A stretch of 64,000 nucleotides of DNA from Planctomycetota bacterium. GTDB lineage: Bacteria > Planctomycetota > UBA1135 > GCA-002686595. The notes under the pieces were generated by a model. That model worked only from the letters and a program-made list of their open reading frames with translations, was not told where the DNA came from and ran no database searches. The position numbers were made by a program, and so were the translations under genes. Each line of letters begins with the position of its first letter. Position 1 is the first letter of the stretch. The DNA is taken from positions 1 through 64,000 of the forward strand of contig SIAI01000012.1 in assembly GCA_009691855.1 (NCBI GenBank). Direction: 5' to 3'. Shown one piece after another: positions 51,197 to 62,036 of the stretch.

Positions 51197-51537
51197 GCGG
51201 AACCGGCCTGCCCGAGCACTGCGTACCGTGCGCGAAGGGCACGGCGGCGCTCGCGCGTGCCGCGGCCGAGGCGCGCCTCGCGCACGTGCCCGAGTGGACG
51301 CTCGACTTCCCGCGCCTGCGGCGCACCTTCGCGCTGAAGGACTTCCGCGCCGCCCTGGCCTGGACGAACCGCGTGGGCATGCTGGCCGAGGAGCAGCAGC
51401 ACCACCCCGACTTCCACCTGACGGGCTGGAACCGGCTCGAGCTCGTGCTGTGGACGCACGCGGCCGGCGGCTTGTCGGACAACGACTTCGTGCTGGCCAG
51501 GAAGATCGACGAGCTGTGGGCGCGCTCGCGCCGCTGA
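51193..51537 (+). CDS. pterin-4a-carbinolamine dehydratase
   Basis: A 114-residue enzyme. It contains the PCD core: LRRTFALKDFRAALAWTNRV, the signature EEQQHHPDFHLTGWNRLELV with its HH pair, and LWTHAAGGLSDNDFVLARKI. It would dehydrate 4a-hydroxytetrahydrobiopterin in pterin recycling. The TTG at 51193 overlaps the stop of the zinc-ribbon gene (TTGA), which supports this start. The N-terminal 25 residues add a CVPC motif (GTGLPEHCVPCAKG) that is common in PCDs. No aromatic amino acid hydroxylase is visible nearby. Confidence 0.9.
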   Translation: MSGTGLPEHCVPCAKGTAALARAAAEARLAHVPEWTLDFPRLRRTFALKDFRAALAWTNRVGMLAEEQQHHPDFHLTGWNRLELVLWTHAAGGLSDNDFVLARKIDELWARSRR

Positions 51538-51658
51538 GCGGCTGAGCGGGGGCGCAGGGCAGGTTCGCCCCGAGATGTCTGGCGGGGCGCGCGGGCCTCC
51601 GCCGTTCATACGGGTGTCGGTTCGCGTGCGACGGCGTTCCAATCTCCGACCTCCGGCG

Positions 51659-52639
51659 ATGAAACTCAAGCTCACCACCTTCAACTGCGAGAACCTCTTC
51701 AATCGCTATGCCCTGCTCGACGAGCCGTGGCAGAACCGCGACTACGAGAAGATGGTCATGGCGATCGGCGTTGCCTCGATCGCCAGTCGGGAAGGGGACC
51801 TGGTCTCGTATGCCACCACCGAGATCCAGCGCAACAACACCGCCCTGGCCATCCTGGACTCGGAGCCGGACGTCCTCGTCGTGCAGGAGGTCGAGAACCT
51901 CTACACCCTGCGCAACTTCAACGACGAGTACCTCGACGACCACTTCGACCGCATGATCCTGATGGACGGCAACGATCCGCGCGGCATCGACGTCGGCATC
52001 CTCGTGCGCCGCAAGTTCGACGCGGAGGTCGTGGCCGTGCGCAGCCACGTCGACGACGGGATCGGCGGCCGCAGCGTCCAGCGCGCTTCGCGCAAGGGCT
52101 TCGGCTACCTGGCCGAGAACGCGGTCTTCTCACGCGATTGCCTGGAAGTCGACCTCCAGGTCGCGGGCAAGGTGGTGACCGTGCTGGCGAACCACCTCAA
52201 GGCCCAGGACGGCAAGCCGGCCTCCGTCAAGCGCCGCCGCGCGCAGTCCGAGGCCGTGGCGAAGCTCGTCCAGGCCAACGTGGAGGCGGGCCGCCATCCG
52301 ATTGTCGTCGGCGACCTGAACTACGACGCCGGGAAGGCCGGCGCCAAGAACGACGGCTCGCTGGATCCGCTCGTCGGGCACGCGCAGCTGTCCGATCCCT
52401 TCGGCGCGCTCGAGGCCGCCGAACGCTGGACGCACTTCTACGAGAGCGAGAAGTCCGTCAGCCGGCTCGACTACGTCCTGCTGGACAAGCGCCTCGCGGT
52501 GAAGGAAAAGCCCCTCGTCCTGCGCAAGGGGCTCTCGACCAAGTGCAAGAAGTACGGTGGCCCGCGCTACGGGACCATCGGCCCGAAGCACACCGAGGCG
52601 AGCGACCACTGCCCGGTCACGATCACGATCGAGCTCTGA
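51659..52639 (+). CDS. endonuclease/exonuclease/phosphatase (EEP) family protein
   Basis: A 326-residue DNase I-fold metal phosphodiesterase. It begins MKLKLTTFNCENLFNRYALL. The active-site blocks are DVLVVQEVENLYTLRNFNDE (Glu), TVLANHLKAQDG, HPIVVGDLNYDAG (Asp/Asn) and the C-terminal SDHCPVTITIEL (Asp/His). No signal peptide is present. The ATG at 51659 was chosen because the 28 codons upstream in the frame are Arg/Pro-rich. Its substrate may be nucleic acid, phosphoinositide or another phosphoester; it stands alone. Confidence 0.9.
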   Translation: MKLKLTTFNCENLFNRYALLDEPWQNRDYEKMVMAIGVASIASREGDLVSYATTEIQRNNTALAILDSEPDVLVVQEVENLYTLRNFNDEYLDDHFDRMILMDGNDPRGIDVGILVRRKFDAEVVAVRSHVDDGIGGRSVQRASRKGFGYLAENAVFSRDCLEVDLQVAGKVVTVLANHLKAQDGKPASVKRRRAQSEAVAKLVQANVEAGRHPIVVGDLNYDAGKAGAKNDGSLDPLVGHAQLSDPFGALEAAERWTHFYESEKSVSRLDYVLLDKRLAVKEKPLVLRKGLSTKCKKYGGPRYGTIGPKHTEASDHCPVTITIEL

Positions 52640-52689
52640 CCCGTCGGTCCCGCCGGGGCGACCCGGGGCTCGCCAGCCAAGGCAGGCAC

Positions 52690-52718
52690 TTGGCGACGAA
52701 CTCCCGAGTGGGGACAAT
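52690..52718 (+). promoter_or_regulatory. sigma-70-like promoter of the peroxiredoxin gene
   Basis: TTGGCG (52690-52695) and GACAAT (52713-52718) are separated by exactly 17 bases. This is the best -35/-10 pair seen in the window, 44 bases before the peroxiredoxin ATG. An AGGAG ribosome site follows at about 52746. Confidence 0.6.
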
Positions 52719-52762
52719 GCGCGCGCTGTTCCCTACTACTTCGACAGGAGACGCGACAACCC

Positions 52763-53398
52763 ATGGCCATCCATCTCGGCGAAATCGCTCCCGACTTCAC
52801 GCAGGACTCGACCTCCGGCCCGATCCATTTCCACGAGTGGATCGGCACCAGCTGGTGCGTGCTGTTCTCGCACCCGAAGGACTTCACGCCCGTGTGCACG
52901 ACCGAGCTAGGCACCGTGGCCAAGCTCGAGGGCGAGTTCAAGAAGCGCAACTGCAAGGTGATCGGGCTCTCGGTCGACTCGGTCGCGGATCACAAGCGCT
53001 GGCTCGCGGACATCCACGAGACCCAGGGCCACGCGGTGCAGTTCCCGATGCTCGGCGACCCGGACCGCAAGGTCTCGACGCTCTTCGACATGATCCACCC
53101 CAAGGCCAACGACACCTTCACGGTGCGCTCGGTCTTCATCATCGACCCGCACAAGAAGGTGCGCCTGATCCTGACCTACCCGGCCAGCGCGGGGCGCAAC
53201 TTCACCGAGATCCTGCGCACGCTCGATTCGCTGCAGCTGACCGACAAGTTCCGCGTGGCCACGCCGGCCGACTGGAAGGACGGGCAGGACGTGATCATCG
53301 TGCCCGCGGTCACGAACGACGAGGCCAAGAAGCTCTTCCCCAAGGGCTTCAAGGAGCTCAAGCCGTACCTGCGCGTCACGCCGCAGCCGAACAGGTAG
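52763..53398 (+). CDS. 1-Cys peroxiredoxin (Prx6 type)
   Basis: A 211-residue cytoplasmic peroxidase. The peroxidatic Cys is in FSHPKDFTPVCTTELGTVAK (about residue 46), and the family Arg lies in DTFTVRSVFIIDPHKKVRLI. The C-terminal extension (FPKGFKELKPYLRVTPQPNR) is typical of Prx6-like enzymes. No conserved resolving Cys is evident. The ATG at 52763 has a good ribosome site (GACAGGAGA). It would reduce hydrogen and alkyl peroxides using a thiol donor. It is monocistronic, with a hairpin downstream. Confidence 0.95.
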   Translation: MAIHLGEIAPDFTQDSTSGPIHFHEWIGTSWCVLFSHPKDFTPVCTTELGTVAKLEGEFKKRNCKVIGLSVDSVADHKRWLADIHETQGHAVQFPMLGDPDRKVSTLFDMIHPKANDTFTVRSVFIIDPHKKVRLILTYPASAGRNFTEILRTLDSLQLTDKFRVATPADWKDGQDVIIVPAVTNDEAKKLFPKGFKELKPYLRVTPQPNR

Positions 53399-53494
53399 GT
53401 GCGGACGGAAGCCTTCGTCTCCGGGAACGCGCAGGGGCCGCGCACGACGGAGCGCGACCCCCGGACGACGGACTCCTCCCGTCAGAGTAGAGCT

Positions 53495-53516
53495 GGGCGC
53501 GAGAGGACTCGCGCCC
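53495..53516. terminator. hairpin downstream of peroxiredoxin
   Basis: GGGCGCGAG and CTCGCGCCC form a perfect 9-bp stem with an AGGA loop, 97 bases beyond the peroxiredoxin stop. There is no T-tract. It is probably a terminator or an mRNA 3'-end stabiliser between convergent genes. Confidence 0.5.
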
Positions 53517-53531
53517 CTGAAACTTCGCGCC

Positions 53532-53570
53532 CGCGAGCGCGCTGCGCCGGAACGGCGCAGCGCTCTCGCG
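53532..53570. terminator. 17-bp hairpin between peroxiredoxin and Sm-like gene
   Basis: The arms CGCGAGCGCGCTGCGCC and GGCGCAGCGCTCTCGCG pair with a single mismatch around a GGAAC loop. It begins six bases after the stop of the minus-strand Sm-like gene. It is the strongest hairpin in the window and could end transcription of both converging genes, though no U-tract is present. Confidence 0.55.
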
Positions 53571-53575
53571 GTGGC

Positions 53576-53842
53576 TCAGGTCTTCGGCACGTCGCCGAGT
53601 TTGCGAACGCGCTGGATGAACTGAGTGTCGAACGAGAGCTCGACGTGCTCGACCGGCACGCCGTACTTCGCCGTGTGACGGATGAGCTCCTCGGGGCTTT
53701 CGCCGGCGGTCACCTGGAAGACGGCCGCATGGTGCATCTTCACCTGGTCGCCCTCGAATTTGCCGAGGCGGCCGATGATGACCGAGTCCCCGGTCTCGAC
53801 GACCACGTTCATGCCGTGCGGTGCTTGCGTAATGCTCATCAT
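53576..53842 (-). CDS. small protein with Sm/LSm-like core, 88 aa
   Basis: An 88-residue protein starting MMSITQAPHGMNVVVETGDS. The segment GDSVIIGRLGKFEGDQVKMH followed by HAAVF fits the Sm1 pattern (strand, Gly, strand, acidic turn, strand) of Sm-fold RNA-binding proteins. The rest, FQVTAGESPEELIRHTAKYG and VPVEHVELSFDTQFIQRVRK, is less clear. An AGGAG site precedes the ATG (53842) by about 11 bases; an ATG at 53839 is also possible. It is monocistronic and faces a large hairpin at its 3' end. I do not recognise a named family; the Sm relation is a hypothesis. Confidence 0.75.
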   Translation of the reverse strand: MMSITQAPHGMNVVVETGDSVIIGRLGKFEGDQVKMHHAAVFQVTAGESPEELIRHTAKYGVPVEHVELSFDTQFIQRVRKLGDVPKT

Positions 53843-53972
53843 GGCGTTGGTTCTCCTCTGAGGTGGCCCAGGATCGTCCGCGCTCGCGCTGCGACCTGAC
53901 GGCGAACGGGCAAGCCTCGCGTAAGCACGCCAGCGCTCGCAGCGCACGCGTGCGCCACGCGCGCGCCCTCAC

Positions 53973-55685
53973 TCACCTTTCACGCGCGCGCTCGAGCTCG
54001 AGCAGCGAGCGGCGGGCGATGGCGTTGCCGGGTTCGAGCGCCAGCGCGCGCGCGAACAGCTCGCGGGCCCGCGCCCTGTCGCCGCCGCGCAGCGCGAGCG
54101 CGCCCAGCTCGACCAGGCAATCGGCGGCGTAGGCCGGCTCGAGCTCCAGCGCGGCCTCGAACGCGTCGCGCGCCTCGGCGTCCTTGCCCTGGCGCCGCAG
54201 CGCGAGGCCGAGGTTGTAGGCCGCTTCGGCCGAGCGCGGATCGCGGGTGCGGGCCACGCGCGCCCAGCGCTCGGCAGCGACGTCGTCGTTGCGCCGCAGA
54301 AGCTCCGCGGCGAGGTTCGCGGCGCTGGTGGCGCGCGCGTCGCCTTCCAGCCCGAGCGGCCACCACGCCAGCGCCACGCCGAGCGCCAGCGCTGCCAGCG
54401 CCGCCGACCGCCGTGCGCGCGCGCGCGGGTCTTTCCCGAGCACCGCGTCGAGCGCCAGCGCCGCGAACGGGAACAGGAACGGCACCAGCCCCAGGCGGAA
54501 GCGTCCGACCACGAAGAACGCGACGATCGAGAGCGCCACCAGCGCGGCCGCGAGGCGCCAGAACCTCACCGCGCCGCGCCGCGCTCCGAGCACCATCCCC
54601 GCCAGCGCCAGCGGCAGCAGCACGCCGAAGCCGGCGAGCCCGAGCACGCGCAGCACCCACGCCTCGTCCTGAAACGACTCGAAGGCCACCGCGTCCATGA
54701 TCTCGGCGTGAGCGCAGAGGAGCCGCAGCTTGCGCCCGAGCAGCAGCAAGAAGTGCGCAGGCTCCGCGGCGATCTCCTCACCCGCGCGCGCGAACCAGAA
54801 GCTCGACACGCCGGCGGGGGAGAGCGCGTGCCCGCTGAGCGTCTCGGCGATGCGCGTGGCGTCCTCACGCTCGTAGTCGGGGTGTCCGCGGCCCGCGACC
54901 AGCGGGCGGTACTGCCCGTCGGCCTCGGCCGCGTTGCCGATGTAGAAGTTGACGCCGGCGTTGGAGGCTGTCGGCAGCAGCAGCCCGCCCTCGTTCCAGT
55001 TGTGCCAGGCGACCGGCGCGAGCGCGAGCACGAACGCGAGCGTGAGCAGGCCCAGGCGGCGCACGCGCCGGGCCGGCTGCGCCTGCCACGCGGCGAGGCC
55101 GAGCGGCAGCAGCAGCACGGCCGCGTTCTCGCGCAGGAGCACGAGCGCACCGAGCGCGACGCCGCTCGCCAGCGCCCAGCTTTCGCGGCGCTCGCGCGCG
55201 CTCGTCAGCAGGAGGATTCCCGCCGTCAGGCTGGTCGCCAGCGAGGTCTTCTCGAGCTGCAGGTCGTACCAGATCGCCGGCGCGTACAGCGCCGCCAGCA
55301 CGCCCGCGACGCCCGCCGCACGGCGCGAGCCGAGGCGCTCCGTCGCCCGGGCCACCGCCACGGCCGCCAGCGCGCCGAGCGCGCACTGCAGCACGCGCAC
55401 GAGCAGCAGCGAGTGGCCAAACACGGCGTACAGCGCGCCCAGGACGTAGGCGTACAGCGGCGCCTGGTAGAAGACGCCCGCGCTCGCCTGGCCGGCCGCG
55501 AGCCGCTGGCCCCACTCGTCGAAGGCCCGCGCATCGCCGAGCAGCACCTCGTTCCAGGGACTGCCGTGGAGCTCGAGCAGCGCGCCGAGGCGCACGACGA
55601 GGGCCAGGAAAAAGATGCCGGCCAGCGCGCGCCGCGAAAGCATCTGGTCGCGCTCCTCGCGCTCGAGCACGTCCGGGCTGGGCAT
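53973..55685 (-). CDS. GT-C glycosyltransferase (PMT/ArnT-like) with C-terminal TPRs
   Basis: A 570-residue polytopic membrane protein. The first loop reads GSPWNEVLLGDARAFDEWGQ, with the acidic residues expected of a GT-C catalytic site. About ten membrane segments follow (for example IFFLALVVRLGALLELHG and LLTLAFVLALAPVAWHNW). A soluble C-terminal region of about 110 residues holds TPR repeats (AEAAYNLGLALRRQGKDAEA and ARDAFEAALELEPAYAADCL). Such proteins transfer sugars from polyprenyl phosphates to proteins or lipids. The ATG at 55685 is used. It is divergent from the hybrid kinase. Confidence 0.85.
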   Translation of the reverse strand: MPSPDVLEREERDQMLSRRALAGIFFLALVVRLGALLELHGSPWNEVLLGDARAFDEWGQRLAAGQASAGVFYQAPLYAYVLGALYAVFGHSLLLVRVLQCALGALAAVAVARATERLGSRRAAGVAGVLAALYAPAIWYDLQLEKTSLATSLTAGILLLTSARERRESWALASGVALGALVLLRENAAVLLLPLGLAAWQAQPARRVRRLGLLTLAFVLALAPVAWHNWNEGGLLLPTASNAGVNFYIGNAAEADGQYRPLVAGRGHPDYEREDATRIAETLSGHALSPAGVSSFWFARAGEEIAAEPAHFLLLLGRKLRLLCAHAEIMDAVAFESFQDEAWVLRVLGLAGFGVLLPLALAGMVLGARRGAVRFWRLAAALVALSIVAFFVVGRFRLGLVPFLFPFAALALDAVLGKDPRARARRSAALAALALGVALAWWPLGLEGDARATSAANLAAELLRRNDDVAAERWARVARTRDPRSAEAAYNLGLALRRQGKDAEARDAFEAALELEPAYAADCLVELGALALRGGDRARARELFARALALEPGNAIARRSLLELERARER

Positions 55686-55779
55686 CTCTCGCGCTCCACT
55701 CTAGGAACCGCGCTGCTCCGCGCCCAGGTCGCGAGCGCGGAGTGCCGATAGGGGCAAGTCTCAACGTCCCCTGACTGGC

Positions 55780-58599
<2,820 letters not shown>

Positions 58600-58677
58600 G
58601 CGGGCCGCGCTCAAGCGCGGAGCCGTTTTCTGCCGACCGGGAACCTCATCTCCCCGTCTCCAGCGCTCCCGATCTCC

Positions 58678-59769
58678 ATGCCCTTCCCTGCGGCTCGTTA
58701 CGCCCCCGTCTTCGTGGGTGCCTCGCTCATGCTCGTCGCGCTGCTCGCCAGCGGCTGCATCGGCGCGCGCGTGATCTATCCGGTCATGCCGACCGGCGAG
58801 GAGCTGCGCGCCTTCGAGGCCGCCGGGCCGGCGGACCTGCAGGCCGACGTGCTCACCCCGGCCTCGATGCAGGTGGCCGGGCCCTATCGCGTCGGTGCGG
58901 GCGACCTGCTGTCCTTCGAGCTGCCGCCGGGCGTGCAGGCTGGCGAGAAGGCGAGCGACGGCTCAGCCGCGCCGCTGAGCGTGGCCATCAAGTGCCGCGT
59001 CAAGGACGACGGCACGGTGCTGCTGCCGATGCTGGGCTCGTTCGCCGTGGTCGGGAAGACGCCCGGAGAGATCGAGCAGGACGTGGCCCTCGAGTATGCG
59101 AAGCCCACGAACCTCAGCGGCGCACCCAGCGTCGTGGTGACGATCAGCGAGTTCAAGACCGTCAACGTGGTCGTGATCGGCGCCGTCAACCAGCCCGGTC
59201 AGCACGAATTGAAGTCGAACCAGCTCTCGGTCGTGGGCGCGCTCATGGCCGCCGGCGGCATCAAGAGCGAGCGCGGCGCGCGCCAGATCCTGGTGCTCGG
59301 TGGGACGGACGAGCAGGGCCAGCCGGTGACGCGCACGCTGGAGGTGATGCTCGACGACATCCCGCTCGCGGACCAGGCGCTGTTGGGCGGCGAGACGATC
59401 GTGGTCGAGCCGCCGCCCGAGCGCAGCTTCACCGTCTACGGCCTGGTCAAGAAGAGCGGCATCTTCACGTACCCGCCGCCGCGGCGCTTCAACCTCATGC
59501 AGGCCCTGGCCTCGGCCGGCGGAGTGGACGAGAACGCGGCCCCGCGCTACGCCTCGATCTACCGCAAGCGCGCCGACGGCTCGATCGCCGGCGCGACCTT
59601 CAAAATCGACGGGAACTCACTGGAGAGCGGCTCGAACATCGTCATCAAGGATGGTGACGTGATCGCCGTCGAGCACACGCAAGGGAGCTGGTTGCGCCAG
59701 TTCTTCAGCCAGGTCTTCGGCTTCCGAGCCTCGGTCAACGTGAGCAGCACCGCCTCGCCGACCCTCTGA
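58678..59769 (+). CDS. wza: polysaccharide export lipoprotein (Wza-like)
   Basis: A 363-residue outer-membrane export protein. The lipoprotein signal ends in LLASGC (Cys about residue 27). A Poly_export domain (YRVGAGDLLSFELPPGVQAG and onward) and SLBB-type beta-grasp domains (VNVVVIGAVNQPGQHELKSN; FTVYGLVKKSGIFTYPPPRR) follow. It forms the outer-membrane channel that pairs with the Wzc-like protein whose ATG is four bases after its stop. It is the first gene of an exopolysaccharide operon that continues beyond the window. Confidence 0.92.
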   Translation: MPFPAARYAPVFVGASLMLVALLASGCIGARVIYPVMPTGEELRAFEAAGPADLQADVLTPASMQVAGPYRVGAGDLLSFELPPGVQAGEKASDGSAAPLSVAIKCRVKDDGTVLLPMLGSFAVVGKTPGEIEQDVALEYAKPTNLSGAPSVVVTISEFKTVNVVVIGAVNQPGQHELKSNQLSVVGALMAAGGIKSERGARQILVLGGTDEQGQPVTRTLEVMLDDIPLADQALLGGETIVVEPPPERSFTVYGLVKKSGIFTYPPPRRFNLMQALASAGGVDENAAPRYASIYRKRADGSIAGATFKIDGNSLESGSNIVIKDGDVIAVEHTQGSWLRQFFSQVFGFRASVNVSSTASPTL

Positions 59770-59773
59770 GCCC

Positions 59774-62014
59774 ATGACCCAGAACGACCCCATCCGTCTG
59801 CCGCAGATCGAGAGCCAGAGCCAGGGCAACGAGGCCGATCCGGGCCGCATGCTGCAGATCCTGTGGCGCGGCAAGTGGATCCTGCTGGCCGTGCCGCTCT
59901 TGGCCTTCGGTGCCGCCAAGCTGTGGCTCGACGGGCAGACCGAGTTCTTCAGCGCCACGGCCAGGGTGCAGGTCGACGCGCGCGAGGTCAACCCGCTCAA
60001 GGCGGGCGCCGGGGAAGCGATCAACAAGCCGCGCACGGTGCTGAAGCAGCAGCAGGGCCTGATCAAGTCGACCCCGCTCTTGAGGCGTGTGGCCGAGTCG
60101 CCGGCGCTGGCCGGGATGAAGACCTTTGCGCCCGAACGCCTGAACGGCACGACCGTCATCGGCGCGCTCAACGAGAACCTGCAGACCAACATCGACGTCG
60201 AGTCCGACCTGTTGCTCGTCTCCTTCCTCTCGCCCTATCGCGAGGAGGCCGTGGCAGTCGTGGACGAGGCCCTGCGTGTGTACATCGAGTACCACAAGGA
60301 GAAGAAGCGCGCCGAGGCCACCGAGCTGGCCGAGATCGTGCGCAAGGAGTGGCAGAGCGCGATCACCGAGCTGGACGAGGTCAGCGCCAAGATCACCAAG
60401 TTGCAGAGCGACAACGGCTTGCTGGCCGGCGAGGACCGCTCGCCGCTGCAGACCAAGCTCGACAACGCCAACGCCGCCCTCAACCTGGCGCACCTCGAGA
60501 CGCAGAAGCTCTTCGGCGTGTACGAAGAGATGCGCCTGGCGAGCCAGGACCCGGCGCCCGAGCGCCTGAAGGAGCGCGGCCTGTACTGGCGCTCCAAGTC
60601 GCCGGTGGCGATGCTCGAGGAGCGCGGCAACACCCTGCGCAGCCAGCGCGAGCAGAAGGAAGAAGAGCTCACGCGCCGCGAGGCCGAGCTCGGGCCCGCC
60701 AATCCGAAGCTGGCTAGCCTGCGCGAGGCGATCGCCAAGCTGCGCGCAGCGGAGGATCAGCTGGCGCTGGACTACGCCCAGCACTACCTGCAGAGCACGC
60801 TGATCGACTGGGAGCGCGCGCGGCTCAACGAGCAGAGTCTGGCCGCCGACCAGCAGGCACTGCTGGCCCAGGTCACGAGCCAGAACGCGGTCATCGACCA
60901 GATCAAGAACCTGAGCACGGCGCGCGAAGAGCTGCGTCTGCGCGTGGCCACCTTCAACGAGCGCATCAAGCAGCTCGAGGTCCTGAACGACACCGGTGCG
61001 CTGAACCTCGACGTGATCGAGTACGCGCGCGCCGGCGTGCGCCCGACCTACCCAGAAGTGGAGAAAACCTACATCTACGCCCTGGGTGCAGGCGGGATCC
61101 TGGCCTTCGGCCTGGTGCTCCTGCTGGGCCTCGCCGACCGGCGCGTGCGCGACGTCGAGGACGTGCCCAAGTTGCTGGGCATGAGCGTGCTGGGCGTGCT
61201 GCCCGAGCTGCCGCACGGCGCGAACCGCGTGAAGATCGCGCGCTCGGTCGAGGAGGACCCGCACTCGCTGGTGGCCGAGGCCATCCGCAGCGTGCGCACG
61301 GCCACGATCTTCGCCCTGCCCGGCGGGCGCGGCGTGGTGCTGGTCACCTCGGCCAGCGCGGACGAGGGCAAGACGGTGTGCGCCAGCAACCTGGCCTTCG
61401 CCCTGGCCGGCGCCGGCAAGAAGACGCTGCTGATCGACGCCGACATGCGCAAGCCGGCGCAGCACCAGATCTACTCCATCGACAACGGCCTGGGCCTGGC
61501 AGGGCTCTTGACCAGCGCCGCGGCGGTGAAGAAGGCCATCGTGCCCAGCGTGGCCCACGGCCTCGACCTCCTGCCCGCCGGCGACGCGCGCGGCAAGGCG
61601 GCCGAGCTGTGCGAGGGTGCGGCGCTGACCGAGCTCGTGCGCGCGCTGCGCGAGAGCTACGAGTGCATCGTCATCGACTCGCCGCCGGTGCTGGAGACCT
61701 CCGAGGCCCGCGTGCTGGCGGCCATGGCCGACGCGACCGTGTTCGTGCTGCGCCTCGAGGTGTCGCGTGCGCCCAATCTGAAACGCGCGGCTGGCATCCT
61801 GCGCGGCGTCGGCGCGCGCATCCTGGGCGCGCTGCCCAACTGCTCTTCCTCCAAGCGCGGGGCACGCGCCTACTCTGGCGGCATCAGCTACGGTCCGGGC
61901 GGGCCCAGCGCGCCCGCCACGCACCCGCGCGGCGGCGACGAATCCGAGGCGAAGGTGCCCGATCCCAAGGCGCGCGGCACCGACTTCCTCGGACTCGAAG
62001 AGGAGTCGGCCTAG
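59774..62014 (+). CDS. wzc: Wzc-like chain-length regulator/tyrosine autokinase
   Basis: A 746-residue inner-membrane protein. Wzz part: a first membrane segment at about residues 37-56 (GKWILLAVPLLAFGAAKLWL), a long coiled-coil periplasmic region of about 370 residues, and a second segment near 436 (YALGAGGILAFGLVLLLG). The BY-kinase part has Walker A SASADEGKTVCASNLAFA (about 526), Walker A' TLLIDADMRKPAQHQIYSID and Walker B CIVIDSPPVLETSEARVLAA. The C-terminal tail has only two Tyr (AYSGGISYGPGG) and not the usual Tyr-rich cluster, so autophosphorylation control may differ. It controls polymer length and export with Wza. Confidence 0.93.
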   Translation: MTQNDPIRLPQIESQSQGNEADPGRMLQILWRGKWILLAVPLLAFGAAKLWLDGQTEFFSATARVQVDAREVNPLKAGAGEAINKPRTVLKQQQGLIKSTPLLRRVAESPALAGMKTFAPERLNGTTVIGALNENLQTNIDVESDLLLVSFLSPYREEAVAVVDEALRVYIEYHKEKKRAEATELAEIVRKEWQSAITELDEVSAKITKLQSDNGLLAGEDRSPLQTKLDNANAALNLAHLETQKLFGVYEEMRLASQDPAPERLKERGLYWRSKSPVAMLEERGNTLRSQREQKEEELTRREAELGPANPKLASLREAIAKLRAAEDQLALDYAQHYLQSTLIDWERARLNEQSLAADQQALLAQVTSQNAVIDQIKNLSTAREELRLRVATFNERIKQLEVLNDTGALNLDVIEYARAGVRPTYPEVEKTYIYALGAGGILAFGLVLLLGLADRRVRDVEDVPKLLGMSVLGVLPELPHGANRVKIARSVEEDPHSLVAEAIRSVRTATIFALPGGRGVVLVTSASADEGKTVCASNLAFALAGAGKKTLLIDADMRKPAQHQIYSIDNGLGLAGLLTSAAAVKKAIVPSVAHGLDLLPAGDARGKAAELCEGAALTELVRALRESYECIVIDSPPVLETSEARVLAAMADATVFVLRLEVSRAPNLKRAAGILRGVGARILGALPNCSSSKRGARAYSGGISYGPGGPSAPATHPRGGDESEAKVPDPKARGTDFLGLEEESA

Positions 62015-62036
62015 CGGCCGCCAGTTCGCCCCGCCC

